DNA of 64,000 bases, from NCBI RefSeq assembly GCF_030732845.1, contig NZ_JASHKA010000021.1, forward strand, positions 50,541 to 114,540. Reading direction: 5' to 3'. A program made the translations under genes and the position numbers. Below, piece by piece: positions 8,810 through 17,590 of this stretch (positions are counted from its first letter, which is position 1; each line of letters starts with the position of its first letter). The notes under the pieces were generated by a model. The model was not told where the DNA came from and did no database searches. It worked only from the letters and a program-made list of their open reading frames with translations. The DNA comes from Roseibium sp. MMSF_3544. Lineage in GTDB: Bacteria; Pseudomonadota; Alphaproteobacteria; Rhizobiales; Stappiaceae.

Positions 8810-9520
8810 ATGACGAATACCGATATCGACGCGACAACACTCCAGGATATCAACGCCTTCGACGGATCGCTGGCGCAACGCGTCTACCTTGCCCTTCAGG
8901 AAGCGATCCTGTCGCTGCATTTTCTGCCCGGCGAGGTCGTGCGCAAGGGACCGATCTGCGAAAGGCTCGGCGTCTCAAGGTCTCCGGTGTCGGAGGCAAT
9001 CGCGCGTCTTGCCAACGAGGGGCTGGTCGATGTCATCCCGCAATCCGGCACACGCGTGGCTTACTTCTCAATGGAAGACATTCGTGAGGGCACGTTTCTG
9101 CGCCAGGCACTTGAACTTGCCAGCGTTGCGAAGGTCGCCGAAGACTGTACCGAGGACCAGCTCACGCAAATCAACAGGAACATGCGCCTGCAGGCCCTCT
9201 TGGTCGAAGACGGCGACTTTCCGGGATTTTACCAGGCAGACGAAGAGTTCCATGCCCTCTTGATGCTGTTCACCGGTTTCCCGCGTCTGAAAACGGTTGC
9301 TCGCTTGGTCTCGCTTCAGGTGACACGTGCACGAATGTTGCTGCTGCCGACACCGGGCCGTGCAACAGAGACCCTGGAAGAACACCAGGCCATTCACGAT
9401 GCCATCCGCGCCCGGGATCCGGAGGCCGCGCAACGCGCGATGAAGCACCATCTCGGGCAATTGATGCCGCGCATTGAAGCGCTCGCACAAAAACGACCCG
9501 AACTTTTCCACTCTCGCTAG
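8810..9520 (+). CDS. GntR-family (FadR-type) transcriptional regulator of the fucose-type cluster
   Basis: 236-residue regulator. Residues about 20-85 form the winged helix (AILSLHFLPGEVVRKGPICERLGVSRSPVSEAIARLANEGL region), followed by an all-helical FCD effector domain (DEEFHALLM, ARMLLLP, EEHQAIHDAIRARD, AMKHHL) with the His/Asp positions typical of metal- and organic-acid-binding FCD domains. It lies between the two arms of the catabolic cluster and 16 bases from a perfect palindrome, so it is the obvious local regulator. A pathway intermediate such as a sugar acid is a plausible effector, by inference. Confidence 0.87.
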   Translation: MTNTDIDATTLQDINAFDGSLAQRVYLALQEAILSLHFLPGEVVRKGPICERLGVSRSPVSEAIARLANEGLVDVIPQSGTRVAYFSMEDIREGTFLRQALELASVAKVAEDCTEDQLTQINRNMRLQALLVEDGDFPGFYQADEEFHALLMLFTGFPRLKTVARLVSLQVTRARMLLLPTPGRATETLEEHQAIHDAIRARDPEAAQRAMKHHLGQLMPRIEALAQKRPELFHSR

Positions 9521-9531
9521 GTCAGATACCC

Positions 9532-10584
9532 ATGAAGGTCACCGACACCACATTATTGAACGCCCGCACCAGTCAGCCAGTGCCGTTGACCCGAATGGGA
9601 TTTGGGGGTGCTCCCCTCGGAAACCTCTATCACAAGGTTTCCGAAGAAGACGCGCAGGCTGCGCTCCAGGCGGCCTATGACGCCGGCATCCGTTACTTCG
9701 ACACGGCCCCGCAATATGGCCTTGGGCGCTCTGAAGGAAGATTTGGCGTGGCGCTGAAACGTTTCGGCCGGGGCAATGTTCAGCTCTCAACCAAGATCGG
9801 CCGTCTTCTGCTGGATTGCGAACCGGATGAGGTGACCCCGGAGGCGTTTGTCGACGTGCCGCAAAAACGCATCGTCTTCGACTATACCTATGATGGTGTG
9901 ATGCGCAGCTACGAAGCCAGCCGTGAACGGCTTGATGTTGCCAATGCCGACATCCTGCTCGTTCACGACGTCTGCGTTTTTTCGCAAGGATCGCAGGAAA
10001 AGAGTGATGCCAAGGTGAAGGAGTTGTTCGACGGCGGCGGCTACCGCGCCCTGTGCGAACTGAAGGAGGCCGGCGACGTCGCAGCCATCGGTGCGGGTGT
10101 CAACGAATGGCAGGTCTGCGAAAAGCTTCTTGGGCTTGGCGACTTTGACGGTTTTCTGCTGGCCGGCCGCTATACCCTGCTGGAGCAAGAGGCATTGGAA
10201 AGCTTTCTCCCGCTCTGCGAAAAGCGCGACGTCGGCATCATTCTGGGTGGTCCGTACAATTCCGGCATTCTGGCCACGGGTCCGATCCCGGGCGCCAAAT
10301 ACAATTATGACGATGCACCACCGGAAATTCTGGAGCGGGTCAAAAAGATCGAAGCTGTCTGCAAAGCGCATGACACCCCGCTGATCGCAGCAGCGCTTCA
10401 GTTTGTGTTCGGGCACCCGAGTGTCAAAACCGTCATTCCGGGAGCTGTCGACGCCGCGCAGGTCAATGCAAACGTCAAGGTTCTTGAAACACCTGTCCCC
10501 GCCGCGCTCTGGTCAGACCTTAGAAGCGAAGGTCTGATCCGTCCGGATGCGCCGCTTCCAAAGGAGGACAGTGATGCTGCGTAA
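9532..10584 (+). CDS. Aldo/keto reductase, probable L-fucose (aldose) 1-dehydrogenase
   Basis: 350-residue aldo/keto reductase. N-terminal GFGGAPLGNLY, catalytic Asp/Tyr in YFDTAPQYGLGRSE, Lys in STKIGRLL and His in ILLVHDV make a complete tetrad. The closest functional family is the NAD(P)-dependent L-fucose/D-arabinose (D-threo-aldose) and galactose 1-dehydrogenases, which oxidise the sugar to its lactone. It sits 11 bases after the regulator and overlaps the mutarotase gene by 11 bases. First oxidation step of the route, by context. Confidence 0.85.
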   Translation: MKVTDTTLLNARTSQPVPLTRMGFGGAPLGNLYHKVSEEDAQAALQAAYDAGIRYFDTAPQYGLGRSEGRFGVALKRFGRGNVQLSTKIGRLLLDCEPDEVTPEAFVDVPQKRIVFDYTYDGVMRSYEASRERLDVANADILLVHDVCVFSQGSQEKSDAKVKELFDGGGYRALCELKEAGDVAAIGAGVNEWQVCEKLLGLGDFDGFLLAGRYTLLEQEALESFLPLCEKRDVGIILGGPYNSGILATGPIPGAKYNYDDAPPEILERVKKIEAVCKAHDTPLIAAALQFVFGHPSVKTVIPGAVDAAQVNANVKVLETPVPAALWSDLRSEGLIRPDAPLPKEDSDAA

Positions 10585-11002
10585 CATTGACCCGATCCTG
10601 TCGCCCGAACTGCTTTACGCCCTGAGGGCCATGGGACATGGCGACGAGATCGTCATTTCGGATGCCAATTTTCCGGGCGAAAGCCTCGGACCCGATTGTG
10701 TGCGCGCGGACGGCTCAACGGCAAGCGACATGCTCCGGGCAATCCTTTCGGTGATGCCGCTGGACAGCTTTGTACCCGACCCGGCCCAGACAATGCAGGT
10801 GGTTGGCGATCCGGACAAAATCCCCGAAGCGGTCGCTGATTTTCAGAAAATCATCGACCAGACCGCCGATCACCCGGCGAAGATCAGCACTTTGGAGCGG
10901 TTTGCCTTTTATGAACGCGCGGCAGGCGCGTTTGCGATCGTGCAGACCGGAGAACGGCGCCTATATGGCAACATCATCCTGAAAAAGGGAGTGATCGGGT
11001 GA
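10574..11002 (+). CDS. fucU: L-fucose mutarotase (RbsD/FucU family)
   Basis: 142-residue RbsD/FucU-type sugar mutarotase that interconverts the alpha and beta anomers of the imported sugar for the dehydrogenase. The family features are clear: LSPELLYALRAMGHGDEIVI with the catalytic His in GHGDE, DANFP, and the C-terminal FYERAAGAFAIVQTGE and LYGNIILKKGV. The FYERA element is typical of FucU rather than ribose-type RbsD. The ATG at 10574 is preceded by AAGGAGG and overlaps the dehydrogenase end; its stop overlaps the next ATG by one base (TGATG). Strongest single marker that the cluster handles L-fucose. Confidence 0.9.
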   Translation: MLRNIDPILSPELLYALRAMGHGDEIVISDANFPGESLGPDCVRADGSTASDMLRAILSVMPLDSFVPDPAQTMQVVGDPDKIPEAVADFQKIIDQTADHPAKISTLERFAFYERAAGAFAIVQTGERRLYGNIILKKGVIG

Positions 11003-11844
11003 TGCGGATCGACGCGCACCAGCATTTCTGGGACCTTGCCCGCGGCGATTACCACTGGCTCACGCCCGAGCTGGAAACGATCTACCGCAATTTTCTTCCC
11101 GGCGATCTGACCCCGCATCTGGATAGGCATGCGATTGACGGCACCGTTCTGGTGCAGGCAGCACCAACGGTCGCCGAAACCCGCTTCATGCTGTCGATTG
11201 CAGACGACAGTCCCGAAGTCCTTGGTGTCGTCGGCTGGGTCGATTTCGAGAGCGCTGATGCGCCCGGCACCATCGCAGAGTTGGCTGAGCACCCTTCCCT
11301 CGTCGGTTTGCGGCCGATGATCCAGGACATTGAAGACGACGACTGGATGCTGCGGGACGATCTCGGGCCGGCCTTCAAGGCCTTGATCGCCGGTGGGTTG
11401 ACCTTCGACGCCCTGACGCTGCCGCACCACCTGGACAACCTGAAGACCTTGCTGGACCGGTATCCGGAGATGCGGGTCGTGATCGATCACGGCTCCAAAC
11501 CCCTGATCAGGGATGGCCACATCGACGCCTGGGCCGCGGACATGTCTGACCTTGCAAAAGACAGCAACGCCTTTTGCAAGCTCTCCGGTCTCGTCACCGA
11601 AGCACACGAGGACTGGTCGCTTCCGCACCTGCAGCCCTATGTCGACCACCTCCTGTCCACCTTCGGACCCGACCGGCTGATCTGGGGCAGCGACTGGCCC
11701 GTCTGCCTGCTGGCAAGCAGTTACGAGCGATGGGTGGAGACGACCGACAGACTACTTGACGGTCTGAGCCCGGACGATCGCAGCAAGGTTCTGGGGTTGA
11801 ACGCTCTGAAGGCTTATGGGCTGGGGGGTGGACCCGCGGCCTAA
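11002..11844 (+). CDS. Amidohydrolase (cog3618), probable L-fuconolactonase
   Basis: 280-residue amidohydrolase-superfamily protein. The N-terminal MRIDAHQHFWD motif and PRLVGLRP-like SLVGLRPMIQ, LTFDALTLPHHL, VIDHGSKP and WGSDWPVCLL mark the COG3618 lactonase group, some of which are characterised L-fucono-lactonases. It would open the lactone made by the aldose dehydrogenase. A GTG three bases upstream (10999) is an alternative start; the ATG overlapping the fucU stop is preferred. Last gene of the rightward arm, followed by a terminator. Confidence 0.85.
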   Translation: MRIDAHQHFWDLARGDYHWLTPELETIYRNFLPGDLTPHLDRHAIDGTVLVQAAPTVAETRFMLSIADDSPEVLGVVGWVDFESADAPGTIAELAEHPSLVGLRPMIQDIEDDDWMLRDDLGPAFKALIAGGLTFDALTLPHHLDNLKTLLDRYPEMRVVIDHGSKPLIRDGHIDAWAADMSDLAKDSNAFCKLSGLVTEAHEDWSLPHLQPYVDHLLSTFGPDRLIWGSDWPVCLLASSYERWVETTDRLLDGLSPDDRSKVLGLNALKAYGLGGGPAA

Positions 11845-11860
11845 GCCTTTCAATAAACAC

Positions 11861-11892
11861 AAGGCCGGCGTCACGATGGTAACGTCGGCCTT
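11861..11892. terminator. Terminator-like hairpin between convergent genes
   Basis: AAGGCCGGCGT (11861-11871) pairs with ACGTCGGCCTT (11882-11892) with one G-T wobble and a 10-base loop. It lies between the ends of the lactonase gene (plus) and the HlyD gene (minus), so it can serve both directions. Confidence 0.65.
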
Positions 11893-11968
11893 GCCAAATC
11901 TTGATCGATTTGTATCGCCTGGCTCTCCGCTTGGAACGACAAGACGGATCCTAAAATCAGGATGCTCC

Positions 11969-13309
11969 TTATTCTTCCCGGAACGCCCTCGACATACTGT
12001 CGGTAATCGGCTTGGTGAGGTATTCCATGAAGGTTCTTTCTTCCGTCTGGATCAGCACCTCCGCCGGCATTCCAGGCGTCAGATTGAAATTCTGTACGCG
12101 TCCGAGTTCTGCCTGTGAAACGTCAATTCGCGTCACATAAGCTTCGCGGACCATACCCGCGCTGTTATCTGTGATCGAGTCAGCAGAAATGTAATTTACA
12201 GATCCGTGTAAAACGGGTGTTGTACGTTGATTCAAAGCACTCAACCGGATTGTAGCGGACTGGCCAACATGAACGCTATCGATATCGGTGCGTGAAACCA
12301 GCGCCTCAATAATCAGCGGAGCGTCGGAGGGAAGTATCTCTGCAATTGTCTTGCCGCTCTCGATAACACCACCGGGCGTGTGATAGTGGAGACGCACGAT
12401 CGTTCCTGACACCGGTGCTTGTATCACCGCACGTTCCAGAACGTTGCGGGCCTTGCGTGACTGCTCTTTAGCCGCATCCAGTTCGGCTTCAATGGTCTGC
12501 AGGTCATCAAGAACCTTTTCCGAATATGCCGCATGGGTCTGTTTCACCTGCTCATTGTGCTGCAGGATTTGGGCTTGAGCTTCGTCCATCGAAGCCGTCA
12601 GCCGACCAATTTGTCCCTCAGCTTCTGCGATCGCTCTTTCAAGTGCGTTGATGGTCGGCTTGAGAACAAGTCCCTTGTCGTAAAGGCTTTTCTTCCCCTC
12701 GTGCTCTTCCTTGAGCAGAACCAGTTGTCTTTCCATCGATTTACGCTGCTCGTAGTACCCGTCCCGACGGTGTTTAAGCGCTTCAATCGTACTTTCGAGA
12801 ATGCTCACATCGCTCATCAGCTTGTTGCGCGAACTTACGAAGTTCAATTTCTGTCCCGCAACAATTGTCGCAATCTCCGAATCGCCGTCGTTTTCACTAA
12901 GACTCTTGGGAAACTCAACTTGTTTCAGCCCAAGATACTCTGCGCGGAGCCTGGCGTTGATTGCCTCAAGGCGCGCCAGTTTGAGCCACAGCTGCCTCTC
13001 GTTTGCCGAGGCAACCGTCTCGTCGAGCAAAAGGATCGGCTGACCTTGTTCAACCCAAGCGCCCTCCGTGACCAGAATGCTCTTTACGATGCCGCCTTCA
13101 TAGTGCTGGACTTGTTTGTTCTGGCCGGTGGCAACAAAGGTACCACTGGAAATCACGGCAGCCGCCAGAGGCGCGGTGAAGGACCAGGCCGCGAATCCTC
13201 CGATGCAGAATACCAGCAAGAACACACCAATAAATGTATGCCAGCGGATTGAGCGTGGAACCGTCGAATACCAATCGACATGTTCATAATTTGCAACCGC
13301 ATTACTCAT
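11969..13309 (-). CDS. Type I secretion periplasmic adaptor, HlyD family
   Basis: Membrane-fusion protein of about 446 residues linking an inner-membrane ABC exporter to a TolC-like outer-membrane channel. A single N-terminal membrane segment (IRWHTFIGVFLLVFCIGGF) is followed by a lipoyl half-motif (VQHYEGGIVKSILVTEGAWVE), a long coiled-coil hairpin (about residues 90-290), the second lipoyl half (IQAPVSGTIVRLHYHTPGGV) and the beta-barrel end (GMPAEVLIQTEERT). The ATG at 13309 is preferred to the one six bases upstream because of ribosome-site spacing. No TolC gene is present nearby, as is common. Confidence 0.92.
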   Translation of the reverse strand: MSNAVANYEHVDWYSTVPRSIRWHTFIGVFLLVFCIGGFAAWSFTAPLAAAVISSGTFVATGQNKQVQHYEGGIVKSILVTEGAWVEQGQPILLLDETVASANERQLWLKLARLEAINARLRAEYLGLKQVEFPKSLSENDGDSEIATIVAGQKLNFVSSRNKLMSDVSILESTIEALKHRRDGYYEQRKSMERQLVLLKEEHEGKKSLYDKGLVLKPTINALERAIAEAEGQIGRLTASMDEAQAQILQHNEQVKQTHAAYSEKVLDDLQTIEAELDAAKEQSRKARNVLERAVIQAPVSGTIVRLHYHTPGGVIESGKTIAEILPSDAPLIIEALVSRTDIDSVHVGQSATIRLSALNQRTTPVLHGSVNYISADSITDNSAGMVREAYVTRIDVSQAELGRVQNFNLTPGMPAEVLIQTEERTFMEYLTKPITDSMSRAFREE

Positions 13310-13408
13310 GTTCATCTCCCAAAACTCTTTTCCAAGAAGGGCGCACTCGGCGGGCTTGTTCTATGCCTCAATCGGGCGCCGTCTTCTCGGTGAACTACCT
13401 GCTTCCGG

Positions 13409-15340
13409 TCAGGCCGGTTGCGGAACCGCCCCTTGTTTCCTGCGCTCCGCAAGCTTTTGAAGAACTTCGTTTCGTATGCCGAACATTCCAATCGTTCCCT
13501 CGTTAAGAAGGAGGATTTTGTCGACACACTTCAAAAGAGCCGGTTTTTGCGTAATTGCCACAACGGTTATGCCGTTCTCCTTTGCGTGGGCCATAGCGCG
13601 CGCAAGAGCTTCATCCCCATTTGTGTCCAGGTTTGAGTTGGGTTCGTCCAAGACGACAAACTTCGGGTTACCGAAAAACGCCCTTGCGAGCGCGATCCGC
13701 TGCTTTTGACCTCCGGACAACGGCGCACCGTCAGCAGCAACGACGGTTTCATAGCCGTGCGGCAAATCGGAAATCATTTCATGAACGTCGGCAAGACAGG
13801 CGGCCTCGTAGATCTGCTCATCAGAGGCGTCTTCCCGCATCCGGCCGATATTCTGCTTGATCGTACCTGGGAAGAGCTGCACATCCTGCGGCAGATAACC
13901 GATGTTTTCACCGAGTTGGCGCTGATTCCAGTTACGCAGATCCATTAGATCGAGACGAACGGAACCCGACGTCGGCAGGATTGAACCGACCAGCATTTTG
14001 CCAAGCGTCGATTTGCCTGCGCCGGAGTTCCCGATGATCGCGAGCGAGTCACCTGCTTTGAGCGAGAAACCTACCGAATTGAGAACAACTCTCTTGGTGC
14101 CCTGCGGCACATAAAGAAGTCGCTCAACATCGAGCCTGCCCTTGGGTTTCGGCAGCACAAGGCGCTCACTGTTGAGAGGCGAAGACTTCAACAGTTGCGA
14201 AATCCGGCCATATGAGTTCTTTGAAAGCAGATACTGGTTCCAGCCTTCAATGGCCCCTTCGATAGGTGCCAGAGCCCGACCGCCGATGATGGAAGCGGCG
14301 ATCACCATCCCACCGGTCAATTCGCCCTGAATAGCAAGAAAAGATCCCCAGCCGAGCATGGCAACCTGGGTGAGCAGCCGAATGCCCTTGGTGATTGACG
14401 CTGAAACAATGTTCCGATCCTGTGCGCTCACCTGCGACTTCAAAGACGTAGCCGTATCCTTGCCCCAGATATGCACGGCTTCCGGAATCATCGCCAACGC
14501 ATTGATGATCTGCGAGTTCCTGGCCATCGCATCCAGATGAAGGTTGGCCTTGCTCTGGTTCTGGTTTGCCTCGCCGAAATGTTTCGCGGTGAGCTTCTGG
14601 TTAATGACGGCGATCACGAGAAGGACGACACAGGTTCCGGCGACAATCATGCCCAGATGCGGGTGAATGAGATAGATCGCAATCAAGAACAGAGGCGCGA
14701 ACGGACCGTCCAGAAACGACATCATCGTTCCTGAGACCAGAAACGAACGCAGCTGCTGAAGATCGGTCAGGATCTGATATTCCTTGCCGTTGCTGTGTAG
14801 CGATGCTCTCGCAGCCGCGGCGAGGATAGGCGATCCCAATTGCGACGCCAGTTCAACTGCTGTCCGCATCAAGATAAAGCGTCGGATCGCGTCAAAAGCC
14901 GCCTGGAGGACAACCGCGCCGACAATAACCACAGTCAGCATGATCAGGGTGTCCAGGGAGCGACTCGTCAAAACACGGTCCGAAATCTGGAACAGATAGA
15001 CTGGAATGGACAAGACCAGCACATTGATCACGCATGAAAAAACCATGACAATGAACAGGTTACGCCTGACGGCGGACACGCCGTTGTCGAGCGCCTTGGA
15101 AAAATCGAGCGGAATGGTCCGCTGATGAAACTTCGGAGGTTCTGACCCGCTGCCGCCGTCTGTCGATGGCTCCCGCCGGGCGGGTTTTGCAGCGATTGTA
15201 GAACCGTATTGCGAGGCAGTCGCCGTCGCGGAGACGCCAGCGAGCCTGGGGTCGCCCCACTTTTTGTCGGGCGTAATCAGCTCAGGTTCGACAGCACGGC
15301 CGTCTCCCGGCCGCTCCGTAGTGCCATGGGAATTGCTCAT
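13409..15340 (-). CDS. Type I secretion ABC transporter (permease fused to ATPase)
   Basis: 643-residue exporter of the PrtD/LapB type. Residues 1-90 are a charged, Pro/Gly-rich cytoplasmic extension; about 95-370 form the six-helix membrane domain; the C-terminal ATPase has Walker A GNSGAGKSTLGKM, signature LSGGQKQRIALARA, Walker B FVVLDEPNSNLD and the switch His replaced by Gln in VVAITQKPA. There is no N-terminal C39 peptidase domain, so substrates would be exported unprocessed with a C-terminal signal. It sits between the adaptor and three acidic proteins that are the likely cargo. Confidence 0.92.
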   Translation of the reverse strand: MSNSHGTTERPGDGRAVEPELITPDKKWGDPRLAGVSATATASQYGSTIAAKPARREPSTDGGSGSEPPKFHQRTIPLDFSKALDNGVSAVRRNLFIVMVFSCVINVLVLSIPVYLFQISDRVLTSRSLDTLIMLTVVIVGAVVLQAAFDAIRRFILMRTAVELASQLGSPILAAAARASLHSNGKEYQILTDLQQLRSFLVSGTMMSFLDGPFAPLFLIAIYLIHPHLGMIVAGTCVVLLVIAVINQKLTAKHFGEANQNQSKANLHLDAMARNSQIINALAMIPEAVHIWGKDTATSLKSQVSAQDRNIVSASITKGIRLLTQVAMLGWGSFLAIQGELTGGMVIAASIIGGRALAPIEGAIEGWNQYLLSKNSYGRISQLLKSSPLNSERLVLPKPKGRLDVERLLYVPQGTKRVVLNSVGFSLKAGDSLAIIGNSGAGKSTLGKMLVGSILPTSGSVRLDLMDLRNWNQRQLGENIGYLPQDVQLFPGTIKQNIGRMREDASDEQIYEAACLADVHEMISDLPHGYETVVAADGAPLSGGQKQRIALARAFFGNPKFVVLDEPNSNLDTNGDEALARAMAHAKENGITVVAITQKPALLKCVDKILLLNEGTIGMFGIRNEVLQKLAERRKQGAVPQPA

Positions 15341-15353
15341 TTTCGTGCACCTT

Positions 15354-17429
15354 CTAAGCGACCATTGTGGCCATTGGGTCCACAGACACTTCGTCTGGAA
15401 CCTGATTCAAGCTCACAGTTTCTAGTTCGTTATCTGATTGACTGAGCATGCCGTCCGCGAGGAAAACCACTGCTTCGGAAGCAAGGTCCGAAGAACCAGC
15501 TTCTGCAAAACTGGTGTCGTCGGTAATAAACTCCGCCTGATAAAGCAGCGCTTCGGAGTATTCTTCCCCGCCGACCTTGATGGTCGTTTCGACACCGACT
15601 TCCTCGATCACCGCCCCGTTGTAAAGCAGATTGGAATCGCCGTTGATCTGGGTGTCCTCACTGGTCATGTCTACGCCGAACGTCGCGATGGAATCGCTGT
15701 CGCCGAGAACATTCACCTGCTCAAGATAGCTTATGTCGTAAACACTGCCGGCAACGTACAGCACGTTGACTTCATCGTAGATGGTGGTCGAGCTGCCATA
15801 GAGCGCCGCCATCAAATCGTCACCCAATTCACCTTCGGCAGCACCCGAAATCTCGCTTGTCAGACCGGTTCCCAGGCTTTCGACGTCAGCGTTGTAATTG
15901 GAGTAGATATACGCCTCGTTCCAAAGGAGATTGTCGATCTCGCCTTCAGTACCGGCTTCGCCTCCAGCCGCTGTACCGTAGTGCACCATCTCATCGAAGT
16001 TCACCAGGACGTTGGTCTGGTTGATCACGTTTGCAGTGTAATAGTTACCACCGATAATGATGAGATCGTAGAAGGAAGAAAATTCAAAGAAAGTTGCCGA
16101 GTTCGCGAGCAAATTGTCGCCGGAGATCAGGGTAGTACCCGAATTGTCTTCCTGGTAGATGATCGTGTCATTGTCGACGATGTAATTGATCTGCTGCAGC
16201 CAATTCACGAACGTCATGTCGCCTTCGTGATAAGTGATCCGCCAACTCGCCTCGTTCGGAGCGTTGGCGACATCCATCGGAAGCGCTGTGTCTTCCTCGA
16301 TAATGGACGCAATGTTGTAGCTGCTGACGAGCGGATCCCCAGCCAGGTTCATGTGGGGAGACGTCGTTGATTGAAGCTTGACGTTTACCTGACTGATCAG
16401 GTCGAGATCGTAGTAGTCGCCGGCAACAGCAACCACGCCGGCTTTCCCCCAAATGTCCCTGAGAACAGCCTGATTGGTCAGCGTGTTGCCGCCGGCAGAC
16501 ACATCGAGCGACGTCTTGCTGTCGTTGAATTCAATCAGTTGGGCTGACTCGCCGGAGACATATGTTGGAGGAGCTTCAGCCGCCGCTGAAGAAAATTCCG
16601 TTTGGGCCTCGTCGTCGTCCTCATCTTCGTCTTCCGCTTCGTCCTCCTCTTCCTCATAGCCCTTGAGCAGCTTCAACACAGTGTCAAACTCGGGCGCTTC
16701 CTCGTTGATCACGCCATTGACGTAAATCTCCTGTGTGTCTTCGCCGACGGCAATGACCTGTTCGCCTGGAAGCGGATCTCTGTCGGGGTCACCCGCAGCC
16801 TCCGCCATGCTCTCAGCACTCGCCGCCCATGCCGTGACAACGTCAGCAAGGTCATCCGTTTTTCCGGGAGTATCCGGAACCCCGAAGGTGTGCAGAATGC
16901 CGTTTGCGATCAGACCATCGTAGAGCACGTCGACAGCAGGCACTGCTCCGGAGAACTGGTACTCCATGCCAGTGTTCGACAAGTAGTCATTGTCTTCCAG
17001 ATGGTTGATCGACATGCTCAGGATCAGATACTGGTTGGGCAGGACCGGCAGGTTGATGATGACATACTCGAACTCGCCGAAAATCAGCGGTCTCATCAGA
17101 TAACCCAGCGGGGCATCGGGAAAATCCATGCTCGCGCGGAAGTCGATTTCATCCCATTCCGGGAATGTCATCCGGGCGGGGATATCGTCCAGAAGATACG
17201 GTGTGGAATACTCGTAGTGAATGTCCGGATCCAGGTCCGGCAAATTGTAACCGACACTGACATTGACCACCGGCGCTTCCGCGTCAGAGGTTTCTTCGGC
17301 TTGCTCTTCGCGTTGGGCGGCCTTGAATTTCAGGTAGTCTAGCCGCGCCCGCGCTTCTTCAATGGATAGGTAAAAGCTTCCGACAAAATGAGAAATAGAT
17401 TGGCGTGTAAGGTCATCATAAATAAACAT
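15354..17429 (-). CDS. Large acidic repeat protein, putative type I secretion substrate
   Basis: 691-residue protein that I cannot assign to a characterised family. The first ~235 residues look like a globular domain. Residues ~256-278 are an almost pure Glu/Asp tract. From ~310 to the end four degenerate repeats are visible (starting near 313, 435, 498 and 594), each with an N-L-L-x-N-x-A-type turn, a hydrophobic strand, a YD/YY element and QVNVL or a variant (QVNVKL, QTNVLV, QVNVLG, LYQAEF). There is no signal peptide, no cysteine-rich region and no RTX nonapeptide. Only 13 bases separate it from the exporter gene, so co-transcription and export by it are likely. The TTG at 17441 is an alternative start. 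Confidence 0.75.
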   Translation of the reverse strand: MFIYDDLTRQSISHFVGSFYLSIEEARARLDYLKFKAAQREEQAEETSDAEAPVVNVSVGYNLPDLDPDIHYEYSTPYLLDDIPARMTFPEWDEIDFRASMDFPDAPLGYLMRPLIFGEFEYVIINLPVLPNQYLILSMSINHLEDNDYLSNTGMEYQFSGAVPAVDVLYDGLIANGILHTFGVPDTPGKTDDLADVVTAWAASAESMAEAAGDPDRDPLPGEQVIAVGEDTQEIYVNGVINEEAPEFDTVLKLLKGYEEEEDEAEDEDEDDDEAQTEFSSAAAEAPPTYVSGESAQLIEFNDSKTSLDVSAGGNTLTNQAVLRDIWGKAGVVAVAGDYYDLDLISQVNVKLQSTTSPHMNLAGDPLVSSYNIASIIEEDTALPMDVANAPNEASWRITYHEGDMTFVNWLQQINYIVDNDTIIYQEDNSGTTLISGDNLLANSATFFEFSSFYDLIIIGGNYYTANVINQTNVLVNFDEMVHYGTAAGGEAGTEGEIDNLLWNEAYIYSNYNADVESLGTGLTSEISGAAEGELGDDLMAALYGSSTTIYDEVNVLYVAGSVYDISYLEQVNVLGDSDSIATFGVDMTSEDTQINGDSNLLYNGAVIEEVGVETTIKVGGEEYSEALLYQAEFITDDTSFAEAGSSDLASEAVVFLADGMLSQSDNELETVSLNQVPDEVSVDPMATMVA

Positions 17430-17501
17430 GCCAGACCCCAATACTGAACATATATGGAACTCGCCAAAACGGCGAAAGTGCTAACAGGAGGTCGCATTTT
17501 C

Positions 17502-17536
17502 GGCGCGCGGGGCTTGAAACGTCCGCTCCGCGCGCC
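17502..17536. terminator. GC-rich intergenic hairpin, possible attenuator
   Basis: GGCGCGCGGGGC (17502-17513) pairs with GCTCCGCGCGCC (17525-17536), a 12-bp stem with one wobble. It lies in the minus-strand leader between the Asp-rich protein gene (17591-18328) and the large repeat protein. No T-run follows on the minus strand, so partial attenuation or mRNA protection is more likely than full termination. Confidence 0.5.
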
Positions 17537-17545
17537 TTGTCTGTC

Positions 17546-17567
17546 AAACCGGAAAACGGCCCGGTTT
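17546..17567. terminator. Second intergenic hairpin after the Asp-rich gene
   Basis: AAACCGG (17546-17552) and CCGGTTT (17561-17567) form a 7-bp perfect stem with an 8-base loop that carries a TTTT on the minus strand. It is the first structure met after the Asp-rich protein stop and, together with the hairpin at 17502-17536, could raise expression of the upstream protein over the downstream secretion genes. Confidence 0.4.
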
Positions 17568-17590
17568 GAGTAACTCAGGCGTTAATGGGC

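Noticed and set aside
15438..16370. 310-codon plus-strand frame opposite the repeat protein
   Set aside because: Antisense shadow of the 691-residue protein. The minus-strand gene has operon context, a coherent composition and internal repeats; the plus frame has none.
16602..17342. 246-codon plus-strand frame opposite the start of the repeat protein
   Set aside because: Same reasoning; it encodes a Val/Phe-rich string that is the complement of the acidic tract.
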